64,000 bases of DNA from assembly GCF_036320965.1 (NCBI RefSeq), contig NC_092238.1, positions 24,634,403 through 24,698,402 of the forward strand, given 5' to 3'. Positions 45,801 through 56,259 of the stretch are shown here, piece by piece (positions within the stretch are counted from its first letter, which is position 1; the number at the start of each line of letters is the position of its first letter). The position numbers and the translations under genes were made by a program. This DNA is from Panulirus ornatus (taxonomy: Eukaryota > Arthropoda > Malacostraca > Decapoda > Palinuridae). The notes below the pieces were generated by a model, which worked only from the letters and a program-made list of their open reading frames with translations, had not been told where the DNA came from and did no database searches.

Positions 45801-48378
45801 CTGATGCACAGTAACTTGAACACCAGTCCAAAAATACAATGGAGAAAGTCTTCCGTCTTAAATCTTGAAATAAAAGATCAGGCTAGAAATCTCTGCACTT
45901 GCAAGACGTCACCACCACGGCCCCAGAAACAATGCTCGTTAGAATCTGTGCAACTTCCTCCAGTGTTATCTAACAGGAAGACAACACATGCCACCCTTCC
46001 TACCAGCCTCGCCACAATGTCTAGAGAGAACGTGCACAAGGGAAGCTGATAAGTAGTGCATATGGAGAGTTTATCTGCTGGAGGGCAGTAATAAGTGTTC
46101 TAATTTCCTAATTTATCTAGATGGAGAAAGGAGATCAAAGTAGAAAATTATCTCGCCCTCCATTCGAAATAGCCTGTAGGAAAATATTATGCTGACGACA
46201 TTACTTGTCGAGAAATTTAACAAACTTCAGGACTGGAAAGTTTCATCAAAATCATTCAAACGGTTACAGAGATATGCTCAACCCACAACACTCAGACACA
46301 ACATCTGACAGCAACGCAGCCGGACACAAGCGCCGTACGACATTTAAGAAAACCAGTTCTAAAGAAGTAAATTTTATGGATCAAGTTATTTTTTGGAGCT
46401 TAAGTAAAATGGACTCAACACCCACACAGATGACGTAAACCCTCACCATCAGAGTGAAAGTACTCCCAACTCCACCAAGTTACAGACGTCCACAACTCAT
46501 CCCCGTCCCACATCGTCTACACTTTTCTTGTGGATTGATAAAAGAGCGGCGTTGAAGAATAGGACAAAGTAACGGAGAATCAGAGGGCAGTTGTAAGTGT
46601 CAAGATGTACAGTGTAGGTTTACCAAAACAAGTGGTTGGTTGGTTAGGTTTGTCACTTTTTCTATATATCCCCAGCACATTGGACATGTGTGTACCTTGG
46701 GCCAATGTATTGCTTCTGACGAAACATTTCCTTACGCCCACCATAATCTCTGACAGTAACCTGACGTTGTGGTGGAATCACTCACGTCTAGCATTAGACA
46801 CAAGGGCCAATGTAATTATCTACCAACTCATCATCTTGAATGATCTTGTGGCCTCTCAGGTCATAGCTTGAAGATTTGAGGTGGTAGATGACACTAACAT
46901 ACATATCTGGAAATCCTACATTCCTACAGGAAATTTGATTAATGGTTAACGCTATCAGCGTGGCCAACTCAACTTTCTTTGGGTAAACCACCAGGCAAAC
47001 AGTGCACTCAGTTGGTCAGCTGGTTGTAGGACACAGGCATAATCACCATGTGACTGCTTTGTGCTACTTCGTCACTCCGGAAACTGACTCAAGGCCTCTG
47101 CAACGTCTTCCCCCTTCTGCAGAAACCCCACACGACTCATGGAATACCTGCCTGCCTCGCCTGCACATACACCAGCGTCACAGGAGCATTGTCTATCTTA
47201 TAATGCCTTATCTTCTCACCTGCCTCTGCGACAATTGTAGCAGTTCGGTGTAAGCTCACCTAATTCTGTATTTATATATAAAAAAAATTGTGAACCTTTC
47301 AATCAAAACACAAAAAGATAATTATTACCCTAGAATAATTGGTGTCTGTTCAGTGATGCTGTGTTTGGTACACCCTTGGCATACCGAATGAGTGGTGATA
47401 CTGTGTTAATTTAGCATACACTTCGGCATACCGAGTGATTACTTATTTATACTGCACGGGATGGGAACAGTATATAACGTTTCACACTTGTATGCTGTCA
47501 GCGTATACTATTTCTTCATTCAGTTTATTTCATTTATCCACCACTCGGATTCTTTAAAAGTATTTGGAAGCATGTTCTGGTGTGTGTGTGTGTGTGTGTG
47601 ATCACTAGGTGTAACGGGGAGAGAGTCTCATACGTACGTTTGTTAGTGCAAAGCAACAAGCAAGTTACACTTCGAGTTGTTAGTATAGAAAGGAAGCAAG
47701 CATGCTGCTACAAGCTGCTGGTGTAGTCAGGAAGTAAAGAACCTTGGATACGAGCTGTTGGCATAGTAAGGAAGCACGATGGCTTACGAGCAACACAAAG
47801 GAAGCGAGTTATAGTAAGACTGCAGTCAAGCTTGGCAACGAATAAAGAAGCAAACAGACTTTACTACAAACTATAGCCAAAATACAGAAGCAAGCAAGAA
47901 AGCTTGGGAACGAGACGTTGCAGTTGTAAGGAAGCAGTGTTGCTTTGTTACAAGCAATTCGTGAAGTAAGGAAGCATGCATGCATGATATGGGCTGTTGG
48001 CGTAGCTGTTGATATGGTGCCAGAACAAGCAAGCTAGGTAACAAGTTATTGCTATGTTACGAAAGGAAGCAGGATGTATGTTTGGTGTTTCACTCCGGCC
48101 ACTATGACGGACCCTCCAGGACTGCAGCTAGATCAATGGCACCCGGGTCGCTGCCAGCCTTGGTGGACGGGTGTGCTTGTATTCTTTTTTCTTTTGTCAA
48201 TTTAGACGGTACCGACAACTGAGGCCCTAATCAAGCCATTAAGGGTGGATGACCAGCTGGGTAGACTGCGGACCAACTGTCACAAACAGGATTCGAGCCC
48301 TTGTGCACGATCTTAGGTGGCCGGTAAATGCGTTATGGTCAGGAACGCTGACTGCTACACCGCTTGAGCGTATATATA

Positions 48379-48444
<66 letters not shown>

Positions 48445-49317
48445 GCGTGCCTCCATTCAACTGCCTTTATGTGTATGGGTGTAATTACATTTGTATTTAT
48501 CCATTTGTATTCGTTTACATGCCTGAACAGGGAGGTATACATGTACGTGTGTGTGTGTGACGATTACTATTTATGTATGTAATGGAAGCTTTACACCTGT
48601 GCTGCCCTGTCTCCGATGTGTAAACCCAGACACCAACCTAAGCCAGGTTGTGTGTATGTATGTTTAGGTGTTGTTGGTGGATGCGTCGGTGGTGTGGTTA
48701 CATATGGGCGTGGTGGTGGCATGTGGGGGCCACTGGGTGTGGTAGCAATGGGTGGGTGGAATCGCTGTGATGGGCACTGTTGGGGCAGGTGTGGGTGGGC
48801 TGTGGTAACGTGTGTGTGAAGTAGGAGGTTAGGCAGGGGAGGGGGGGGGGGGGGGTTGCCGTTGACAGGTGAGGTTGAGGATGGGTGTGGTGTTACCAGG
48901 TGTGGGTGGGAGCCGTGGTGAGTAGTGTTGGGGAGGGGAAAATGGTTGACCTTGGGCTCGCCTACAGTGTGAAAGTGGAATCCATAGGTTTTTTCCGCCT
49001 TTTTCTTTTCATTTTAACCTCGTTAACCTCATCTACTTTGGTATATATTTTCTTCTTCATGAAAACAGATCACCAATTTCAAGTCATGATACGAAAGAAG
49101 AACCATTTCACCAAGATACACGCATAAAATTATCTACAAATAAAAAAATGACATGCAAACAAAAATAGATCAATAAAATAAGATTTCACGTTTTCTTCTC
49201 GGCTGCAGTATGTGCACCAATAAAGTAATGTTGGCGAGTAAAAATTCAGTGAAACGCTTGGAACACAGCTCTTGTCTTAACGTAATATTAAGAAGCTACA
49301 AATCACATCTTACCCAT
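33160..49317 (-). CDS. FAMeT: Farnesoic acid O-methyltransferase-type protein (complete, 7 coding exons, 276 aa)
   Basis: Seven minus-strand exons join in phase into 276 residues plus TAA, the usual length of crustacean FAMeT (about 275-280). Seen: the N-terminal MGEDNWPSYGTDENKEYRF and two tandem copies of the Methyltransf_FA module. Copy 1 is at about residues 10-137 (HDAHIALTS, EVFIGAWE, VDTPDILNEEE, FWITFDNDEVRVG, GWGAVGWW). Copy 2 is at about 145-276 (HDAHLALTT, EVFIGGWENQHSAIRL, VDTPDIVCCEEE, FWLSFKNGHIRVG, AWGAAGKW). Known: the crustacean protein was named for conversion of farnesoic acid to methyl farnesoate, the crustacean juvenoid. It lacks a classical SAM-binding fold, so direct catalysis is debated. 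No signal peptide or membrane span, so probably cytosolic. Short and long isoforms are reported in several decapods; see the microexon candidate in intron 3. Confidence 0.95.
33735..34500 (-). mobile_element. LINE copy, C-terminus and 3' UTR, in FAMeT intron
   Basis: Minus-strand coding starts at MLYGCEAWAMDRV near 34496 and includes VDVLEMRCLRTICGVRWFD and LKWFGHMERMSEERLTK. The frame then breaks and the 3' UTR runs to about 33735, lacking the extreme tail. It lies in the intron between FAMeT exons 6 and 7. Confidence 0.85.
34510..34700 (-). mobile_element. tRNA-derived SINE, decayed
   Basis: Minus strand: a tRNA-like head with degenerate A box (GTGTTAGTGTTTC) and B box (AGTTTCAAGTCAT), then CCAGCTGTTCATCCTCCCC, TAGGGGTTGGTC and ATGGGTACCTGGCTTAAGC. 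The body resembles the element at 48.2-48.4 kb. It abuts the LINE copy next to it. Confidence 0.55.
34889..35037 (-). CDS. FAMeT: FAMeT coding exon 6
   Basis: Codes residues 207-256: DDMIKVDTPDIVCCEEE, FWLSFKNGHIRVGY, DPFMEWTDPEPWK. Acceptor CCACAG|GTGAT, donor AAG|GTCAGT. Confidence 0.95.
35736..35933 (-). CDS. FAMeT: FAMeT coding exon 5
   Basis: Starts module 2, residues 141-206 plus one base: RRFHTEDSQTYNFEPVYGDS, GHDAHLALTT, EVFIGGWENQHSAIRLSKG. Acceptor TCCACAG|ATGAG, donor AAGG|GTAAGC (phase 1). Confidence 0.95.
36667..36876 (-). CDS. FAMeT: FAMeT coding exon 4
   Basis: Finishes module 1, residues 71-140 plus one base: DDLAKVDTPDI, FWITFDNDEVRVG, ITHYGYSTGWGAVGWWQFH. Acceptor CAACAG|CTGAT, donor ATA|GTAAGG. 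Confidence 0.95.
37228..37236 (-). CDS. FAMeT: Candidate 9-nt alternative microexon in FAMeT intron 3
   Basis: On the minus strand a good pyrimidine tract and acceptor (TTTTTCTTGCTATCCAG) are followed by AGGATAACA and a consensus donor GTGAGT. Nine bases keep the frame; included, RFKK-ADDL becomes RFKK-EDN-TDDL. This is a sequence prediction only; transcript evidence is needed. Confidence 0.4.
37855..37975 (-). CDS. FAMeT: FAMeT coding exon 3
   Basis: Codes residues 31-70 plus one base: VKTAHDAHIALTS, EVFIGAWEGAASAIRFKK. Acceptor CTTGCAG|GTGAA, donor AAAG|GTAAGA (phase 1). Confidence 0.95.
38244..38329 (-). CDS. FAMeT: FAMeT coding exon 2
   Basis: Codes residues 2-30 (EDNWPSYGTDENKEYRF to SLRFR). 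Acceptor CTTGCAG|GTGAA, donor AGG|GTTAGT. Confidence 0.95.
38345..39950. other. FAMeT intron 1, proximal part
   Basis: No exon or element recognised. G-rich strings (for example GGGGGGGGGGGG near 39577) occur in 39370-39710. Confidence 0.45.
39955..40022. repeat. (TA)n microsatellite
   Basis: About 65 bp of TA. Confidence 0.95.
41238..41313. repeat. (GA)n microsatellite
   Basis: About 75 bp of pure GA. The reading frames through it (ER or LS repeats) are artefacts. Confidence 0.95.
41314..42765. other. FAMeT intron 1, GC-richer segment
   Basis: Frames here (for example plus 41553-41955, 42225-42458) are open because of base composition and overlap on both strands. None resembles a known protein. 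Confidence 0.4.
42769..43777 (-). mobile_element. LINE copy, C-terminus, 3' UTR, duplicated tail, (TA)n
   Basis: Minus strand starts at TATGTTTGAATGAATAGTGG (about 43777), codes MLYGCEAWAMDRVVRRRVDVL to RIYVSEVEGT, then the whole 3' UTR. The end motif GACAAAGCAAAATAAATAAA occurs twice (about 42897-42918 and 42852-42875), followed by 83 bp of (TA)n. Lies in FAMeT intron 1. Confidence 0.85.
43860..48175. other. FAMeT intron 1, central part
   Basis: No gene recognised. The plus frame 44379-44813 (144 codons) is R/G/V-rich and without family resemblance. A (GT)n of about 22 bp is at 47579-47600. The stretch 47640-48070 repeats GGAAGCAAGCA/GCTGTTGGCGTAG-like phrases with no fixed period. Confidence 0.4.
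45122..45203. repeat. Two tandem copies of a 41-bp unit
   Basis: GTACCTGGTCCATAGCCTAY then CTATRTCACATAGGTTCAAA at 45122-45162 and 45163-45203, with two differences. Confidence 0.85.
48180..48368 (-). mobile_element. tRNA-derived SINE
   Basis: Minus strand: GCGGTGTAGCAGTCAGCGTT with a pol III A-box-like motif (48347-48358), and a near-consensus B box GGCTCGAATCC (48289-48299). The body follows, CCAGCTGGTCATCCACCC, GATTAGGGCCTCAGTTG, CGGTACCGTC, then an AAAAGAAAAAAG tail. No folded acceptor stem, so it is not a tRNA gene. A (TA)n tract sits just 5' of it. Confidence 0.65.
48385..48443. repeat. (TA)n microsatellite
   Basis: About 58 bp of TA next to the tRNA-derived SINE. Confidence 0.95.
48650..49130. 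other. G/T-rich segment near the FAMeT promoter
   Basis: Strongly GGTGTGG-rich on the plus strand with a G-run at about 48838-48854, within 600 bp of FAMeT exon 1. Nothing coding recognised. Confidence 0.45.
49314..49317 (-). CDS. FAMeT: FAMeT coding exon 1 (ATG plus one base)
   Basis: ACAATGG|GTAAGA gives a start codon plus one base before a strong donor. Joined to exon 2 (GTGAAGAC...) it reads MGEDNWPSYG, the expected N-terminus. It sits about 95 bases downstream of a TATA box, which supports it as the genuine first exon although the intron is about 11 kb. Confidence 0.8.
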
Positions 49318-49408
49318 TGTTAAAGTTTTCTTGAGCGATGATGCACTAACTCAAACACACACTCGTCTGGAAGACTCACCGACAGACAGTCGCGCCGCTC
49401 TGCCGGGG

Positions 49409-49417
49409 TTATATATA
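49409..49417 (-). promoter_or_regulatory. FAMeT core promoter TATA box
   Basis: TATATATAA on the minus strand in a GC-rich setting, with GGGCGG just upstream. Transcription would start about 25-30 bases downstream, near 49385-49390, giving a 5' UTR of about 70 bases before the start codon at 49317. Placement relative to the split start codon makes this a credible core promoter; the exact start base is inferred. Confidence 0.6.
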
Positions 49418-49419
49418 CA

Positions 49420-52310
49420 GGAACCGCCCACCTCCCTCGGTAGACTGTGCGCGCGCAGCTATTCCTTATAATGCCTTTACTTTTTAGAGTTAACTCCACC
49501 TTTACGTGATGATTTTCCTAAGAAAACCAAATTAAATTTTAGATCTAATGGATAATGTATTGTACAAGGTATTGATATACATTCATATTAAACTTTTATA
49601 AGACATATGATCCTACTTTTAGGACAAGTTTGACGTCTGCTGCTTGACAGCCGCATGATAACCCAAACCTAGTGGTTGACTCAGCTGCCAGTTTTACAGC
49701 TGACAATGAAAATTGTGCTGAAATCTTTAAATCATATAAAACCGATAAAGACGAGAATGTAAATGCTAAAACCTTTTCACGTTATTTTATGGTACTATGA
49801 ATAGTGTTTAAACCTCCGGCATAAGGTGGGAACTGAGTCTTGGCTAGGTTCTGAGAACACCTTGGCTGTGTTCCAACACTGCTTCTCCGCCACACGTTGT
49901 TACAAGCGGCAGCAAGTAGTTTCAGGATGACGGCATCTGAGTATGTTTATTCATACATCTGTTTTAAGAACAGATGTTCCCGAATTTTGTACTCTAAAGA
50001 ATGAGGAAGGGAGGCGGAAGCATGAAAATGTTTGAAATTCCAAGGGGAATTCGGGATTCTTCTCTGGCAGCACCACAGTCACGACTGAAGGACACGTCAA
50101 TGAACGTATCAGCCCTGGTTTTTAGTGGGATCACTTCTATTGTCTAATACTAAGACGGTGACCTTTGAATTCCGCCGGTGATACACTAGTAGTTTTCTTA
50201 TTTCTTTTCCTGATTCATGGCATTACACTATTAAGCCGTCCTATTGTTGCAATTTCTCCTTAAGGCTAATTTTCAACGATAGAAGAAATACAATTGACTC
50301 TTCATGGTAAAATTTTCATTTCCAGTCCCACTTCAGAACTACCAGTGACATGTATATAAAAATACTACTGACTTATTGGTTCAGGGAAAACCCTTGGTTC
50401 GAGGGCAACGTTCGTATTTTTGCGATACCGAAGCGGACATGACGGAGGTGGCATCCTTAGCGGCCTCATTACTTTCAGGTTAAGCACACAGTAAGGCCAC
50501 CATATCGGGTCGATCCTTGGTTAATATAACAATAAAACCCATTCGGATGACCATATGAATGTCGTAACTATTTACCTTTTGATAATCAGGCTGTAACTAT
50601 AATTTTCACATTGAAGGATGTCTGTTGCTGTGTCCGTGTTTACGAGAACAACGTCAAATCAAGAGATCGGCGAGTGATGCTCACCGGTGAGGCACAGCCA
50701 TATATGTAATTGTCAGTTTCACGGTGATATTAACGGTATATATAGCACCAGAATGTGAAGAGATTTAGCTGATATACTGACAATATTTACTGGTCAGACG
50801 TTGGCTATAAGAGAGAAAGGTAAATCAACGAACCTCTGGCTAGACATAGGTAGTAGAGTGCAGACGCAAGTGACAGAGGTCAGCCATTGGCAGTGTTCAG
50901 TGACCAGATTGCCGATGCGTAACATCAGTAATTGGCTGGAAAATGGCGGTATTCAGTGGTTAGATATTTAAGATGGTGATGGTATTTGCTAGTCAGACAC
51001 TTGCTATAGGAACTTGTCGTAATGTTGATATTCACCTGTTAGAAACTGGCGATAGGTGACTTCATCAATGGTATGTCAACATCGACCCCCGACTTTGCTA
51101 CTACTTCGAGCCGAGTGGTGTTACCAGTTGGGGGAGGCGTGGATATAACGAGTTAAGCCTCGCCAACTGTTTGGTAGCTTAGTATATTTGGCGTAAAACA
51201 TCAGTTTGACGCTACCACTACTGTCTAAAGCTTCAACCCTCTGCTAATTGTTGTCTGTGCTACGTGTCGTCTTTCGTGTCTGTTAGCTGCTAATTGTTGT
51301 TACAGTACGTGCCATCCTTTTCAGCTCCGCCTTGGGGCGGAATATAGGACTGCGGAGGCCCCGGGGCAGTGACTGACCAGGCGGCATCTTATCACCAACA
51401 CTTATTACTCCTCTTTCCCTACCGCAATTTGGACCTCGCACACAGCCCGACATATCATTTTGAACTTTAAAAATCTCTAGCATTATTTCGAATACTTCCT
51501 GACAGTCCGAATACGAACAATCCGCCCTGCAATTTCTTGTGTTAGACAGCTCACTCTCTCATAGAAACCTTGTTATATATGACTTTTCCCTAAAACTGTG
51601 CTCCCTCACTTCAGCAATTACTTCTCTGGAAGGTCGTCCTTTTGCTTTCTAATTGTCTTTTCTAGAACTTTACGGACCATACTTGTCTGGAAGAATGATT
51701 TATAGATCATTGCCTCTTAGCATTCTTCTCTCTTACAGACTGGTATAACGTTTGACCCTGTGGAATCCCTGAATATTTTGCCCCATCTCCAGCGACATCT
51801 CGAACAGCAATTCAGGTTTGTCTTGTTTATCTGGACACCAGCACATGCGGTAATATTTCATCAGGATCATGAGCCTTGTATGGGTCAAGACCTTTTGATG
51901 TTCTGTTAATGTCTTTCTGATATCTCAATGTTCTCCAAAAGCTCATTCCCATTTCATGTTACTGGTGTTCGTGCCATAGTGTCTTCCGCTGCAAAACCAC
52001 TTTTGAACATTTTTCGTTCCTCACTCAGCCTAACATAGCCCTTCCTCCTGAATCCCTTAGCCTAAGTAGATGCTCTATGACTGACATGCTACTCCTGATG
52101 AATACATAGAAAGTTGTGTTCGGCCCATGTGCATATTGTATCCTGCTCACATCCAAGCTGGTTTACTTCTAGTAGTGGGAAAATTGACGCCTGACGCCTT
52201 TGGAGTGAGAAGTTTTTCGACGAGATTGTACTCCCTTTCGAGCTCCACAGATGATTCAGCCTCGCTGAAGTGACTTTCACTCGTAGTTTAACAACTGGTA
52301 AGCGGAGTCC
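49420..52310. other. Upstream flank of FAMeT
   Basis: About 2.9 kb without recognised gene or repeat family. Any distal FAMeT control elements would lie here, but none can be named from sequence. Confidence 0.4.
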
Positions 52311-52311
52311 G

Positions 52312-52451
<140 letters not shown>

Positions 52452-53358
52452 CTTTGGGTCAATGAGTGCTTTGTAAATTAACTGTGTTGTCGGGAGAGCC
52501 GGCCACAGTATACGTGAGGATGTTGGTAACCCTGGCAGAACACACTTGTGCTGCATTCATGATATATTTTTTTCCCATCAAAAACTGCCTCAGGATGTGT
52601 GGCAGGGATGTGCAGGGTACTGTGAGCTGTGGAAGAAGGATAGGACCGGTTTGGATGGCAGAGTTATGGTCACATGGGGCAGTGTGGAGTTGGGCTGAGT
52701 GTATTTCGATGTTGGGGGGAAGGCATCTGGCGACAATGTGGCAAAAAGCATTTTGTGGGAGGGGATGTAGGCTTCAGGTTGTGGAAGGGGGTTTATGCCT
52801 CAGGTTGTGAGAGGGGGTGTAGGGTTTGAGGTACCGTGCGGGTACTGAGTCCCTTTCTGATGCAGCTGCAGCATGTCTTTATGTTGGCATCGGTTAGCAA
52901 CACGCTGTGACACATGTCCATGTTGTCTGAGGGAGGAGGGGTGTGTGGACGTGTGATTCATAGTAATGAATTAATGATAACAACAGAAATGTTAATCATA
53001 TCTGCAGCTGGGAGGCAGGACTGTGTTTGTCTCGTAGCTGGCTTGGGGGTCAGGGCCAGCCCCGGGCACCCTGACCTCTGACCTTAGCCCTTGTACCAAG
53101 TCATGAGCTTTCATATCCCCTCCGCTAATGATATACTATACTTACGTGCTGCCATCATGATAGACTCTTGATGTGGTCTTCTGTGTTGGTTTTTGTCATT
53201 TTCAATATCGTATGTTGTACGCACAGGAACAGAGTAGAAGTACGTACAGCTTGATAAAGGATTCAGTAAACATGGCGGTGTACAGTAGGAGCCCGCACTT
53301 TTGTAAACACCGATGGCTCCTGTGTACGTGCTTGTACATATAACAGCTCGACGTGCGT

Positions 53359-53479
<121 letters not shown>

Positions 53480-54000
53480 TGAGAACAGCTGGAGGCGGGC
53501 TCAGGTTTACAGACTTTCCCGGCTCGTCGTACCTCCTGGAGCGTGGGGATGCGAGCACCGACCGTGCTGGTCCTTAGCATGCTGAATCCTGAAGCTGAGC
53601 TCAGGTCAAGGTTCATAGCGTCATACTCAGGGGTCATACCGTCCAGGGTTGTCAGGGGGTCTGGTGGGTTCGTGTCAAGATGGCTGTAGAAAACAATTTG
53701 TGTTTTTACAGTCAAGTGACAAGAAGAATTCTGTAGTTTTTGCTCCGAGGGAGTTATGCTTTATGGTGGCAGACGCGCAAGCTGCGAGACTGGTGGATGG
53801 AATTGGTTGATATCTTTAACATTCTACTCAGTGGCTGAGGCGAAGGCGATGTGGTTCTCATCCTCCCTCCCTCCCTCTCTAGCACGGTGGAAGCTGCCTC
53901 TAGCACCTGCAATGGGTAGGTCTGGTTAGTCCTTGGATGTGTGACCACTTGGAAACACCCGGTCTTGCTTTTGCTTAATGGCAAAGTCTCTTTATAAGTG

Positions 54001-54002
<2 letters not shown>

Positions 54003-54080
<78 letters not shown>
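54003..54080. repeat. (TC)n microsatellite
   Basis: About 78 bp of pure TC. Confidence 0.95.
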
Positions 54081-54085
<5 letters not shown>

Positions 54086-54109
54086 GTCGTATGGTCACCA
54101 AACCAAATA

Positions 54110-54470
54110 ACCGGAATTATACAAGTTTGAAAGAATTCGCAAGCAAGAGGAGCGACTTACGGATCACATGATCTATGAGAGGTTAAACCAAGTTGAACTT
54201 TACGGCCTTAAAAGAAGGGAGACACGTGATAATTGCGCATGGCAAGCACTTAAAGGAATCATAACACCATATACAGTCCTAAAAGCCTTTCATCGTGGAA
54301 AATTAATCGATTTATTAAGTGTACAGTAATATCATTAAGCCAAGGTATACGAAAGACATACGAGTGTGAGATGGATAGACTTTTCGGTACACTACCAAGG
54401 GAAATGAGAAACTTGGAGGGCGAGTACAGAGATTTGAAATACACCGAGGTAGATAGTGGGAGATGGTTCC
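54110..54470 (+). mobile_element. C-terminal remnant of a further LINE family
   Basis: Plus-strand translation gives YERLNQVELYGLKRRETRDN, CAWQALKGI and LKAFHRGK, like the ERLxxLxLYSLERRRER...AWQxLEGI...LKAxRRGR tail of arthropod non-LTR RTs. Stops interrupt it. It differs from the main family. Confidence 0.55.
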
Positions 54471-54519
54471 AGACAAACCTATGAATGACGACAGAAAAAC
54501 GGTATCATTAACCACGCAT

Positions 54520-54640
54520 GACGTGTGGTGAGCGCCAGGCGCTAACCCTTACTTACTGGCAAAATCACGTTGATGGGATGGCCTTAATTAGGCCCTTAGT
54601 TGCCCGTGCCGTCTCAGCTAACATGAAAAAAATGTGTTAG
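54520..54640 (+). mobile_element. tRNA-derived SINE, partial
   Basis: GATGGGATGGCCTTAATTAG, GCCCTTAGTTG and CGTGCCGTCTCAGCTAAC followed by an A-rich tail align with the 3' half of the SINE at 48.2 kb (GATTAGGGCCTCAGTTG, CGGTACCGTC). Confidence 0.5.
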
Positions 54641-55228
54641 CAGTCAGTGAACAGTAGGAAAACAAGCAGTAAACAAAGAATGAATCAACAGATGAGACAA
54701 AGTAAACACATGTATACAATAGGAACGATGAGGATCCACCGTAACTTAGTAATGAATAAAGTATATCATCGAAAGATTAACTTTGAAAATGGAAGTTTCT
54801 GAAAAACATCATTCACATAAAAATTAGGAACACTTTACAGTAGAACTAAATCAATAAAGAAACGGCAAGATTTTCTTAATAGATATATATAAACTTTTCA
54901 AGAACTGTGAAGCAGAGAAATCGGGATTACCCAGTATTGATGGGATCTGTAAACAAAATAAGGTCCAGAGTGAAGGAGTAGAGAGGCTGCAGGAGCGTCG
55001 TAGGACTAACCGTCCGGCCAGAACACCTGCACCGCCATCGACCGCCAAGGCTGCATGATTCCCGTATTTCTCACAGGAGGCACAGCGACCTCGGCTGCGG
55101 CTGCATTAGCCTCTCTCCTTGCGTGATATAGACGTTCGTGATATCATCGTCGTCTTTTTCCGTTTTGTTCGAGAAAGTAGACATCTGTTACACGGTTATA
55201 CCTTCACTTGTTATTTTGATACAGTCTG

Positions 55229-55318
<90 letters not shown>
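55229..55318. repeat. (GT)n(TA)n microsatellite at a SINE 3' end
   Basis: About 14 bp GT then 76 bp TA, ending at the tail side of the SINE at 55.3 kb. Confidence 0.95.
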
Positions 55319-55321
<3 letters not shown>

Positions 55322-55458
55322 TGCTATTCGCCATTTCCCGCATTAGCGAGGTAGCGTTAAGAACAGAGGACAGAGCCTTTGAGGGAATGTCCTCACTTGG
55401 CCCTTTCTCTGTTCCTCTTTTGGAAAATTAAAAAAGGAGAGGGGAGGATTTCCAGTCT

Positions 55459-55460
<2 letters not shown>
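55319..55460 (-). mobile_element. SINE-like element sharing the LINE 3' end
   Basis: Minus-strand copy: GGAAATCCTCCCCTCTCC, GGAACAGAGAAAGGGCC, ACGCTACCTCGCTAATGCGGG, GGCGAATAGC, flanked on its tail side by (TA)n and on the other by (GT)n. Confidence 0.75.
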
Positions 55461-55508
<48 letters not shown>

Positions 55509-55520
55509 CTCGCGCGCGCG
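55461..55520. repeat. (GT)n microsatellite followed by a CG run
   Basis: About 44 bp GT, then GCGTGCTCGCGCGCGCGC, a potential Z-DNA-forming stretch. Confidence 0.9.
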
Positions 55521-55680
55521 CAACATAAACATTAGATATGGTACAGATGAACACCTATGTCGCAGTTTTTCCTGGGATGAAAATGCCTGCCGGCAACGCA
55601 GATCTTCCTCCCCACCTGCGGCAGATAATAACCGTTCCGCGTTGAGTAGGTCGTGGTGTGGCGTTGATATCGTTCATAAT

Positions 55681-56166
55681 CTGTATCGTCACATAGTGAC
55701 CGTGGAACGTTACATAGTGACTGTATCGTCACATAGTGACCACTTAACGTCACATAGTGACCATGTATCGTCACATAGTGACCGTGTAACGTTACATAGT
55801 GACTATCGTCACATAGTGACCACTTAACGTCACATAGTGACCATGCATCGTCACATAGTGACCGTGGAACGTTACATAGTGACTGTATCGTCACATAGTG
55901 ACCACTTAACGTCACATAGTGACCATGTATCGTCACATAGTGACCGTGTAGCGTTACATAGTGACTGTATCGTCACATAGTGACCACTTAACGTCACATA
56001 GTGACCATGTATCGTCACTTAGTGACCGTGTAACGTTACATAGTGACTGTATCGTCACATAGTGACCACTTAACGTCACATAGTGACCATGTATCGTCAC
56101 ATAGTGACCGTGTAACGTTACATAGTGACTGTGTATCGTCACATAGTGACCACTTAATGTCACATC
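55681..56166. repeat. Palindrome-bearing ~20-bp satellite with ~80-bp higher-order unit
   Basis: About 24 copies of CGTCACATAGTGACC-type monomers spaced 19-21 bp. Monomers alternate in four types (ending CACTTAA, CATGTAT, CGTGTAA, TGTAT), giving an ~80-bp higher-order repeat. Each contains the interrupted inverted repeat GTCAC-ATA-GTGAC. Open minus-strand frames with repeated SLCD are a by-product of the near-21-bp period. Confidence 0.9.
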
Positions 56167-56259
56167 TTGCGTGTTCTGTTGGAACACCTGACATGACTTG
56201 CTGACCCCAGCTCCTCACCAGGGTCCAAGGCTAAACCCATCCCGACCACACGCTCATCC

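Noticed and set aside
48289..48358. tRNA gene
   Set aside because: B box is good, but A-B spacing is long, no cloverleaf or acceptor stem can be drawn, and a SINE body follows.
55690..55705. Nuclear receptor palindrome (GGTCA-n3-TGACC) in the satellite
   Set aside because: The arms are GTCAC/GTGAC and, read as GTCA/TGAC, are five bases apart; it does not fit the canonical half-site order and spacing.
55681..56166. CRISPR-like look of regular short repeats
   Set aside because: The spacing is a continuous tandem satellite without unique spacers, in a genome with spliced nuclear genes.
55532..56187. Open minus-strand frames with repeated SLCD/WSLCDD
   Set aside because: Produced by the near-21-bp period of the satellite; they run in several frames and are not a protein.
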